A stretch of DNA of 64,000 nt, taken from Saprospiraceae bacterium. Its GTDB lineage: Bacteria; Bacteroidota; Bacteroidia; Chitinophagales; Saprospiraceae. The stretch spans positions 394,515 to 458,514 of the forward strand of contig JAKVCV010000011.1 of assembly GCA_022448945.1 (NCBI GenBank), read 5' to 3'. Shown here one piece after another: positions 57,415-64,000 of the stretch. The first letter of the stretch is position 1, and the number at the start of each line of letters is the position of its first letter. The position numbers were made by a program, and so were the translations under genes. The notes beneath the pieces were generated by a model, which saw only the letters and a program-made list of their open reading frames with translations, was not told where the DNA came from and searched no databases.

Positions 57415-57454
57415 AAAAAAAGCGTCGTATAGTTTAACTATGCGACGCTTTTTT
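57415..57454. terminator. Strong bidirectional terminator after rpoC
   Basis: The left arm aaaaaagcgtcgtatag and the right arm ctatgcgacgctttttt pair over 17 bases with one G-U wobble and a short loop. Both sides end in A/T tracts, so it stops rpoC and the leftward membrane-protein gene. Confidence 0.85.
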
Positions 57455-57483
57455 ATAATTTTTTTCTATTATATTGGGTTTTA

Positions 57484-57867
57484 TTATTCTTTAGCTTTTA
57501 AATAACCAATAATAGATAGACCTAACATAGCGATATCAGGTATTGCTACTTCAATTGAAAAGTTCATTAAAGGTTCATTAGCCATTACGCCAAAGAAAAT
57601 ATACATTAGCACTATCGATCCAATAATATATCCCATTAAAAGGTTCTTGGCAGTTTCTAGTGAAGAGTTTCGAGAGAGTAATAATATTAACCCAATCATT
57701 AACAGTGCAGGCGAAAGACCATAGTGAAATAATTCGCCCATTCGTAATACATCAGTATTTTTAGAGTTAACAATTTGACTGGACATTGAACTAGCAAATA
57801 TTAGCACAAGTATACCCATTAATGTATTATAAACACCAAGAATGGATAAAGATATTTTTGTTTTCAT
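57484..57867 (-). CDS. Small membrane protein, unknown function
   Basis: From the ATG at 57867 the product has 127 residues and four hydrophobic helices (starting SLSILGVYNTLMGILVLIF). An upstream ATG at 57903 adds 12 residues. No family is recognised; the layout resembles small DUF-type four-helix membrane proteins. It ends by the bidirectional terminator after rpoC and follows the esterase gene on the same strand by about 55 bases. Confidence 0.6.
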   Translation of the reverse strand: MKTKISLSILGVYNTLMGILVLIFASSMSSQIVNSKNTDVLRMGELFHYGLSPALLMIGLILLLSRNSSLETAKNLLMGYIIGSIVLMYIFFGVMANEPLMNFSIEVAIPDIAMLGLSIIGYLKAKE

Positions 57868-57921
57868 AAGTCTCAAAATTATTAATGAAGAAATTAGTTC
57901 CAATGCATTTGGTAAAATATT

Positions 57922-58944
57922 TTATTCAAGGTACATTTTTTTTTCTACTGTACCATCATCATAGATGTATATAAGCGGAGTGTTGGGGTTTAAATGTGTT
58001 TCTCTGCCTAAAAGGTCAACAATTTTAATTAATTTTTTGTTTGGAGAGATTAGTTCATAACTAGAATTTATTGTATTGTTTCCAACTTGGCTAAAGAAGT
58101 TCCAAATCTCTTCACTTGCCCAAAAATCATCATTACCCCATGGTGCAACGTCAAACCATTCATGAATTCCATTATTTACTTTATATAGCCATACTTTATA
58201 TCCTGTATTAATATTGTTATATTTTGTTACTTCAGTAACAAAATTATCATTATTAATGTCAGGCATATTATAATTCGTATTATAAATACAAGCATTATGA
58301 TTTGTCCAAAAGGAAACGGTCGTATCAACAGGGTAATAATTTCCAACGCCTTGATAATAACCTCCATTATAATTAAATTCAATATCATTTGTTCCATTGA
58401 GAATAAATACTGAGATATTGATTGAAGGAGTGCAAATAATAGGCCAGCCATTGGTTATAAAATCCCACATGGCTCCCCCAAGTGGAGCAATAGCGGCAAA
58501 GATATCTGTAGTTTGACAATTTGCTATGTGGTAACACATTTCTGCACCATAAGAAAATCCTGTTGCAAAGACTCTATCTAAGTCTAATTGATGTTCACCC
58601 CACAAAGAATCATTAAGGGCCTTTATAAAATCTATATCAGAGAATCCTGAAACATCCCATTCAGTCATTCCAGAACTTCCGGTAAGTGCTGTTGGATAAC
58701 AAACTGCAAAATTATTTTGATCGGATAAAATATTAAATGCAGTTGTTGACATTATATCAGAACCACTACTTCCCCAACCATGTAATACATATACAATTGG
58801 AGAATTTACTGGCAGATTATTTGGGATATGCAAATAATACTCACGTTGAATATTATTATGAGAAAAATAAAAAGGCCCGTTTTGAGCAAATCCAACTAAT
58901 GGCATGAAAAGTAATCCTAACATTATATTTAGATAGATTTTCAT
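57922..58944 (-). CDS. PHB-depolymerase/feruloyl-esterase-like T9SS hydrolase
   Basis: From the ATG at 58944 the product has 340 residues; the frame runs back into the tRNA gene, so the upstream start is not used. A signal peptide ends near VGFAQ. The alpha/beta-hydrolase pattern is clear: oxyanion VYVLHGWGSSGSD and the nucleophile elbow GFSYGAE with S131. The late GIHEWF supplies the likely catalytic His. It resembles the LpqC/esterase PHB family. The C-terminal ~60 residues (ISPNKKLIKIVDLLGRET, LIYIYDDGTVEKKMYLE) look like a T9SS sorting domain with an unusual ending. It is likely secreted; the ester substrate is unknown. Confidence 0.8.
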   Translation of the reverse strand: MKIYLNIMLGLLFMPLVGFAQNGPFYFSHNNIQREYYLHIPNNLPVNSPIVYVLHGWGSSGSDIMSTTAFNILSDQNNFAVCYPTALTGSSGMTEWDVSGFSDIDFIKALNDSLWGEHQLDLDRVFATGFSYGAEMCYHIANCQTTDIFAAIAPLGGAMWDFITNGWPIICTPSINISVFILNGTNDIEFNYNGGYYQGVGNYYPVDTTVSFWTNHNACIYNTNYNMPDINNDNFVTEVTKYNNINTGYKVWLYKVNNGIHEWFDVAPWGNDDFWASEEIWNFFSQVGNNTINSSYELISPNKKLIKIVDLLGRETHLNPNTPLIYIYDDGTVEKKMYLE

Positions 58945-58967
58945 AAAGCCTTTTTTAATGAAAAAGT

Positions 58968-58997
58968 AAAAAACCCACTCGAATGAGTGGGTTTTTT
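58968..58997 (-). terminator. Terminator of tRNA-Met
   Basis: aaaaaacccactc (58968-58980) pairs perfectly with gagtgggtttttt (58985-58997) around a four-base loop, just downstream of the leftward tRNA-Met. Confidence 0.85.
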
Positions 58998-58998
58998 G

Positions 58999-59072
<74 letters not shown>

Positions 59073-59137
59073 ATTTGTTGTTAGATAGATTTGCATGTTA
59101 TTATATTACCAGATGATAAGAATGGCAATTAACTTTC

Positions 59138-59145
59138 TATCTTTG
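59138..59145 (+). promoter_or_regulatory. Candidate -7 element for the HAD gene
   Basis: TATCTTTG is an exact TAnnTTTG, 56 bases before the preferred ATG at 59202, in the divergent gap with tRNA-Met. Confidence 0.45.
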
Positions 59146-59201
59146 TATTACAAAATTAAGTATTTGTGATTAATAAAACAATTTTTGTTAATAATAATTC
59201 C

Positions 59202-59840
59202 ATGAAGGCAATAAAAAATATAATTTTTGATTTGGGGGGTGTTTTAATACATTTAAATGTAAACAAAACCGAAGAGGCATTTACTGCTTTATTGGGAGAT
59301 AAAGAAGCTCATTCTGAAGAAGCCTTATTATTACTAAATAGTACCATATTTTTTGATTTAGAAGTTAATGCTATTAGCGAAGAAGCCTTTCTTGAAGCCA
59401 TTCAACAGCAAGTTCAAAATCCTGTTAGTAAAGCACAAATTGAAACAGCTTGGAATGCTATGTTGCTTACATTCCCTGTACAGGGGTTAAATTTAATAAG
59501 TGATTTGAGAGCCGCAGGATATCGCCTTTTTGTTTTAAGTAATACGAATAGTATACACATGAGGGCTTTTAGAAAAATCCTTCAAAAAGAACATGGAATT
59601 AATGATTTTGATTCATTGTTTGATAAAACATATTATTCTCATTTAGTAAAATTAAGAAAGCCCAATGGAGCTATTTTTCAATATGTTTTGGATGATCAGC
59701 AAATAGACGCTAATGAAACTTTGTTTATAGATGATAATTCTACTAATTTGTTAGGTGCGACTAAACTTGGAATTCATGGCTTATTGCTTGAAATGAATGG
59801 CAATGTTGACAGTGAAGTTAGGGCTTATTTGCAAATGTAA
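59202..59840 (+). CDS. HAD-superfamily hydrolase
   Basis: From the ATG at 59202 the product has 212 residues; a GTG at 59166 would add 12. Motif I is FDLGGVL with the nucleophile D10 (DxG form, second Asp replaced by Gly, as in YihX-type sugar phosphatases). Motif II is VLSNTNS, and motif IV is FIDDN with two Asp. A helical cap lies between. The likely substrate is a small sugar phosphate, but this is not determined. It is a single-gene unit convergent with the EEP gene. Confidence 0.87.
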   Translation: MKAIKNIIFDLGGVLIHLNVNKTEEAFTALLGDKEAHSEEALLLLNSTIFFDLEVNAISEEAFLEAIQQQVQNPVSKAQIETAWNAMLLTFPVQGLNLISDLRAAGYRLFVLSNTNSIHMRAFRKILQKEHGINDFDSLFDKTYYSHLVKLRKPNGAIFQYVLDDQQIDANETLFIDDNSTNLLGATKLGIHGLLLEMNGNVDSEVRAYLQM

Positions 59841-59850
59841 TAAGTGAAGA

Positions 59851-60939
59851 CTAAAGTCTTAAATAAACAGATATCGGATAATGATCGGATGTAGCATTAG
59901 GGATCACTTCGAATTTATCTATTTTTAAATTAGGACTTGTAAAGATATAGTCAATCCGCAAAAATGGTAAAGAACCAGCATAAGTGCTTCCAAATCCAGT
60001 TCCTTTTTCAGTAAAAGAATCTTTTAGACCATGAGATAGTTGATTATATGCATATGAACTAGGAGTATCGTTTAGGTCACCACATACTAATACAGGATAA
60101 GGGCTTTTTTGGATGTGTTTGGAAACATATTTTGCTTGTTCTTCACGAAGCAGAAAAGCTTGTTTTAGCTTGTTTTCGATTCTTTTGTATTTTTTTAGTG
60201 TTTTATTTTTCCTAATTGAAGAGAGGTTTTCTGATTTAAAAATTTCATTTTCATCCATACCTAAACGAATTGACTGGAGATGAAAACAGTAAACTCTTAT
60301 TAATTGTTGTTTATACTGGATGTCGGCATAAATAGCCCCATTATAACTTCCTTCAAAGTCAATTTTACCGTGAGACCTAATGGGGTACTTTGAAAAAATT
60401 GCTAGACTGCTACCTCCTGCAGTATAAGAATGCTTCAAACCTATTGTATCTGATAAAAATGCTATAGCTTTTTCAGTATAAGCTTTTGTTTTACCAGCAA
60501 ATTCTTGACCACAAAAAATATCTATGGGATGCTTTTTTATTGTAGTTAATATTTTTTTTTCAGCAATATTAAGTTTTATTTCATTTATGAGGTTTGTGCT
60601 ATTAAAATAATGAACATTATAACTCATAAGACCAATAGAATCAGTCGTTGGTTCTGATACTCGATAGTTAAGCCCCCAAAAATTAAAAAAATGTTGAAAA
60701 CCTATAATCAAAACTAATGTAGAGAGATAAAAAAAGCGCTTTCGTTTGTATAGCCACCAAAAAGCAAAAAAAAGGTTAAGGAAAAATAAGTATGGATAAC
60801 CAATAGCCAAGAAAGCAAACCAATAAATATGAGAAGGGGGTATATGAGGAGCCATGTATACACACAGCAATAAAAGACTAGCTACAATATTGAATCCAAA
60901 GAGCATCTTGTACATCGTGTCTTTTATCCAATGTAACAT
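59851..60939 (-). CDS. Endonuclease/exonuclease/phosphatase-family membrane protein
   Basis: The 362-residue protein has three N-terminal membrane helices (about 12-90) and then an EEP domain facing one side of the membrane. The metal-binding and catalytic motifs are MSYNVHYFN, CGQEFAG (catalytic Glu), VCGDLNDTP (Asp-Asn pair), RIDYIF and SDHYPI (Asp-His). Substrates in this family include DNA, inositol phosphates and lipids; the membrane anchor favours a lipid or surface substrate, but this is inference. The next gene on the strand is a rhomboid, 100 bases upstream. Confidence 0.85.
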   Translation of the reverse strand: MLHWIKDTMYKMLFGFNIVASLLLLCVYMAPHIPPSHIYWFAFLAIGYPYLFFLNLFFAFWWLYKRKRFFYLSTLVLIIGFQHFFNFWGLNYRVSEPTTDSIGLMSYNVHYFNSTNLINEIKLNIAEKKILTTIKKHPIDIFCGQEFAGKTKAYTEKAIAFLSDTIGLKHSYTAGGSSLAIFSKYPIRSHGKIDFEGSYNGAIYADIQYKQQLIRVYCFHLQSIRLGMDENEIFKSENLSSIRKNKTLKKYKRIENKLKQAFLLREEQAKYVSKHIQKSPYPVLVCGDLNDTPSSYAYNQLSHGLKDSFTEKGTGFGSTYAGSLPFLRIDYIFTSPNLKIDKFEVIPNATSDHYPISVYLRL

Positions 60940-61039
60940 GTTGTATATTTAAAGAATTGAATATTAAATTGAGTAATAATTTATTGTATAATAATCAGTT
61001 TGTTTTAATTATAAGTATTAACATTTTTGCCATAAAAGT

Positions 61040-62020
61040 TTACTGATATCTATCTAAAAATATTTTTTCGTCTTCCGATAAACCATCATATCCTGATCTC
61101 TTTATTTTGTCTAGAATTGTATTTAAACAAGCCTCTCTACTCATCTCTTTGTATTTTTGGATAAAAGAACGTCCATATTCATTGCCAAAGTAGTCACTTT
61201 TTTGACTGCCTTTATACACTTTCATTGAAGCCTTAAAAGTGCTTTGGGTTTGCAATTTCCCTTTGTGCTTTCTCTTTGGATTTTTTTTATTTTTCTTAAA
61301 TTTATATAATAAATTATTTACTGGTATTGACAAATCATTTCCTTTCCTGTATTGATGTATATACAGCCAACCCATAAATGCGCCTCCAAGATGAGCAAGG
61401 GCCCCTCCTGAGTTTCCTCCAGGAAGGATAATTAAATTATATATAATCCACAGTATGGCAACATATTGCAATTCTACAGCACCAATCAGAAATAAATGAA
61501 TAGTACCTTTAGGGTTTAGGGTTGCAGCAGCCAGAACTATAGCCATTACGCTAGCAGAAGCCCCGACTAAATTTCCTGTACCAAATGAAAAAGCAGGGAA
61601 AATATTATAGCCAATCGTAAAAGCAAGAGCGCCTACAATGCCTCCCAAGATATAAATTGGAAATATTTTTTTATTAGGAAGGAGTGCATTTAATTTGTTT
61701 CCAAACCAATAAAGGACAAGCATATTCATTAAAATATGAAAAAAGTCACTATGTAAAAACATATAGGAAAAAATAGTCCAAAAACGAAATGGGATCTGAG
61801 ATAAATCAGAGGGAAAATAGAACCAGTTTTCTATGAATGTCCAATAATGATCAGGTTCTGTATGAGAATTTGTTAGTTTTTCATGTCCTAATATCAAAAA
61901 AACAGGAACGTAAATTAAAGCCAAAGAAAGATGTACAGCAATGTTAACCATTATCAATTTGATTATGGCATTACCCTGCTGGTAGCGTAATTTAATATCT
62001 TCCAAAATATTTGCTGGCAT
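61040..62020 (-). CDS. Rhomboid-family protease with C-terminal tail
   Basis: The 326-residue protein has rhomboid helices up to about residue 225 with catalytic S155 in GASAS and H210 in LAHLGG. The HILMN at 95-99 fits the oxyanion helix. The last ~100 residues are basic and soluble (KKNKKNPKRKHKGK, then YGRSFIQKYKEMSREACLNTILDKI), typical of a Bacteroidota rhomboid subtype. A tandem rhomboid gene lies 199 bases upstream. Substrate unknown. Confidence 0.88.
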   Translation of the reverse strand: MPANILEDIKLRYQQGNAIIKLIMVNIAVHLSLALIYVPVFLILGHEKLTNSHTEPDHYWTFIENWFYFPSDLSQIPFRFWTIFSYMFLHSDFFHILMNMLVLYWFGNKLNALLPNKKIFPIYILGGIVGALAFTIGYNIFPAFSFGTGNLVGASASVMAIVLAAATLNPKGTIHLFLIGAVELQYVAILWIIYNLIILPGGNSGGALAHLGGAFMGWLYIHQYRKGNDLSIPVNNLLYKFKKNKKNPKRKHKGKLQTQSTFKASMKVYKGSQKSDYFGNEYGRSFIQKYKEMSREACLNTILDKIKRSGYDGLSEDEKIFLDRYQ

Positions 62021-62219
62021 GATGTATTAAGATCTTGAGTGTTTTTTATAATTACAATTTTTATCTAAACTTGTATTATAAGTCGCTTATTTATTGGGAT
62101 TTGTGATATAAAATTATAGAAATAGAATGCTTCAAAAATCAAACCAATTTCATCAAAAAATCATTGATTAATATTTAGTTCTAACAAATTTGATAGTAAT
62201 TAAAAAGAAAAAAGTAAAT

Positions 62220-62942
62220 CTAAAACCTAGAACCTTGTTTGCGCCAAAATACTATAATTATAACTCCAAAAATAGCGCCACCAAGATGGGCAAAATGAGC
62301 AATACCTGTTTGAGCATTACTAATTCCTAAAAATAGTTCTATTACTCCAAATATCAATACGAAAAATTTAGCCTTTAGTGGGATCGGAGGTAAGATTAGA
62401 TATATAACTCTATTTGGGTACAATAGCCCAAAAGCTGCTAATAAACCATAGACTGCACCTGAAGCACCTACAACTGGTATGTTTACCAATAAGTTTAATT
62501 TTGCGAAATCAGGATTGGTATAATTTTGGCCATTTAAAATCGCTCCCCTTCCTTCTGTTAAAACCATATTTACAGCATCTATGTTTAGATTTTGCATTAC
62601 TTGATAGGCTTCTAAATAATGAATTGTGGAATGTAAAAAAGCAGCGCCTAATCCAGTCATTAAGTAGTAAAATAAAAATTTCTTCGGTCCAAATGCTCTT
62701 TCAATTTCACCTCCAAACATAAACAGTGCAAACATATTGAAAAATATGTGACCGATTCCGCCGTTATCATGCATAAACATGTGAGAGACAATCTGATATG
62801 GCTGGAAATGTTCGCTCATCAATGGGTATAAAGCTAAATGATGCGTCAATGAAGGTATAGCCATTGTTGCCAAAAACATCAATAAATTGATGATAATCAG
62901 GTTTTTTGTGATTTCAGGGATTCTAGAAAATTGCTGTTGCAT
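62220..62942 (-). CDS. Rhomboid-family protease
   Basis: The 240-residue protein is a compact rhomboid with S161 in GASGAVYG and H219 in FAHLGG. HIFFN at 65-69 matches the oxyanion side and GGEIERAFG follows it. It starts 15 bases after the NifU-type gene stop, so the two may share a transcript. Tandem rhomboids next to an EEP gene are common in this phylum. Confidence 0.9.
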   Translation of the reverse strand: MQQQFSRIPEITKNLIIINLLMFLATMAIPSLTHHLALYPLMSEHFQPYQIVSHMFMHDNGGIGHIFFNMFALFMFGGEIERAFGPKKFLFYYLMTGLGAAFLHSTIHYLEAYQVMQNLNIDAVNMVLTEGRGAILNGQNYTNPDFAKLNLLVNIPVVGASGAVYGLLAAFGLLYPNRVIYLILPPIPLKAKFFVLIFGVIELFLGISNAQTGIAHFAHLGGAIFGVIIIVFWRKQGSRF

Positions 62943-62957
62943 ATATATAATATTCGA

Positions 62958-63578
62958 CTAACCCATAATAGCTTCAACAGCTTTTACTTCAGGAATCATG
63001 CGCTTTAACATACCTTCAATTCCTACTTTTAGTGTCCCGGAAGAAGAAGGGCAGCCACTACAAGCACCTTGAAGAACTACATTTACTACTCCATTTTCAA
63101 AAGAATGAAATTTAATATTACCACCATCCATTTCAACAGCAGGGCGTACATATTTGTCTAAAAGTTCTTTTATTTTAGTGACAAGATCAGCATTGTCTCC
63201 AATATATTGTTTTTCTTCTTTTGCTTCCATTGCGGCTTTTGCATCTTCAAAACCCTCCGAGACTATTGCTTTGCCTTCTCCAATATAATTTTTAATGAAG
63301 TTTTTTAAGTCCAGCATAATGTCAGGCCATTCTTGATGCTCATCTTTGGTTATCGTAATAAAGTTATTACAAATGTAAACACCTTTAACATAATTAAAGC
63401 TAAATAACGCTGTTGCAAGAGGAGACCACTTCTTGGCAAGGTCTAATTGTTCAATTGGGAAGTCAGCCATCTTTCTCGCATAAAGCATTTGATTGGTTAC
63501 AAATTTTAATGTTCCAGGATTTGGAGTCTGTTCCGTATAGAGCATTATAGGAGGTTTCTTTGTTTCTTTATTATTCAT
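62958..63578 (-). CDS. NifU-type Fe-S scaffold/carrier protein
   Basis: The 206-residue product has an N-terminal Nfu_N scaffold domain (LYTEQTPNPGTLKFVTNQML) and a C-terminal NifU domain with the cluster-binding CSGC (C173, C176) in GACSGCPSSSGTLK. It carries iron-sulfur clusters to apoproteins. The gene leads a leftward group with the rhomboids. An exact -7 element lies at 63664. Confidence 0.92.
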   Translation of the reverse strand: MNNKETKKPPIMLYTEQTPNPGTLKFVTNQMLYARKMADFPIEQLDLAKKWSPLATALFSFNYVKGVYICNNFITITKDEHQEWPDIMLDLKNFIKNYIGEGKAIVSEGFEDAKAAMEAKEEKQYIGDNADLVTKIKELLDKYVRPAVEMDGGNIKFHSFENGVVNVVLQGACSGCPSSSGTLKVGIEGMLKRMIPEVKAVEAIMG

Positions 63579-63663
63579 ATATCAATTGTTATTAAAAAGC
63601 AAGCAAAACGAACTACTGTATTCTTTAACGAACCTTGAAGATACAAGATTCATTATGTTTATG

Positions 63664-63671
63664 CAAAAATA
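63664..63671 (-). promoter_or_regulatory. Candidate -7 element for the NifU-type gene
   Basis: The minus strand reads TATTTTTG, an exact TAnnTTTG, 86 bases before the start codon. The rest of 63579-64000 holds no ORF of note. Confidence 0.45.
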
Positions 63672-63964
63672 ATAAAAAAGCCCTTTTCTTTTGTCATTAT
63701 CTTTTTTTTAATAAAATAAACAATTTTGAGATGCTATTGTCTATTATAGGAATATTTCTTATTCTCTTAATACGAATTTTTATTGTTACTGGTTACAAAT
63801 AAACTTTTGTCTAGTAAATAAAATTAAACTTCTGGGGGTTTTATATTTATGTGTTTTTCAGTGACTTGCAATAGGTTTATATTTTTGGATTGTTTAGATT
63901 CTAAAAAAGCATGAAAAGAAGAATTTTAATGGCCAAATAAGTTTAGAATATAGGTAGAAAACGC

Positions 63965-63972
63965 TACTTTTG
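63965..63972 (+). promoter_or_regulatory. Candidate -7 element for a gene beyond the window
   Basis: TACTTTTG is an exact TAnnTTTG close to the right edge, reading outward. No start codon of a gene follows inside the window. Confidence 0.35.
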
Positions 63973-64000
63973 TATTATCTGTTTTGTAATGTGAGAAAAA

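Overview
The window is an AT-rich chromosomal segment of a Bacteroidota bacterium, most likely a member of the Flavobacteriales or a close marine relative. The evidence is several secreted proteins with type IX secretion (T9SS) C-terminal sorting domains, the gliding lipoprotein gene gldH beside ricT, a split transketolase, an LptC lipoprotein, Bacteroidota-type -7 promoter elements (TAnnTTTG), and the order hpf, tRNAs, tuf, tRNA-Trp, secE, nusG, rplKAJL, rpoBC. Family-level placement is inference. No rRNA, prophage, transposase or CRISPR array is visible.

Layout. 1-7.6 kb is a surface-protein zone: the 3' part of a SprB-repeat protein, a 25-residue-repeat DUF285/BspA-like gene enclosed by a 199-bp near-identical direct repeat, and a 1461-residue reprolysin-like protease with a T9SS tail. 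7.7-19.6 kb is mostly housekeeping and envelope genes: a YdjM-like membrane hydrolase, dtd, a coiled-coil/HhH protein, an outer-membrane barrel, GSCFA, an AI-2E-type transporter, a rhomboid, a DUF5686 barrel protein and mnmG. 19.7-24.7 kb is a leftward group: EGF-like lipoprotein, HMG-CoA reductase, M28 peptidase, gldH, ricT. 25-43 kb carries a gamma-glutamyltransferase-like protein, ogt, a YbjN protein, an ABC-2-like permease, two T9SS cargo proteins, an M1 peptidase fused to a probable beta-barrel, a TPR protein, an M48-like protein that has lost its catalytic residues, both halves of transketolase, a CBS/CorC-type protein and lptC. 43.2-57.4 kb is the translation/transcription superoperon (hpf, tRNA-Thr/Tyr/Gly/Thr, tuf, tRNA-Trp, secE, nusG, rplK, rplA, rplJ, rplL, rpoB, rpoC), closed by strong terminators. 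57.5-63.6 kb holds a small membrane protein, a T9SS esterase, tRNA-Met, a HAD phosphatase, an EEP-family protein, two rhomboids and a NifU-type protein.

How it fits together. The T9SS cargo genes (SprB-like, reprolysin, SBBP-like, YHYH, esterase), GldH and the barrel proteins describe an organism that invests in cell-surface proteins and probably glides or adheres. HMG-CoA reductase indicates the mevalonate route to isoprenoids. The ribosomal/RNA polymerase cluster has unusually structured spacers (rplK-rplA, rplJ-rplL, rplL-rpoB) that look like sites of autoregulation or attenuation.

No clearly new multi-gene system is evident. The strongest unexplained signals are the direct repeat around the DUF285 gene, the mirrored promoter before the tRNA-tuf operon, the structured rplK-rplA spacer, the hairpin in the lptC-hpf intergenic region, and the inactivated M48 protein.
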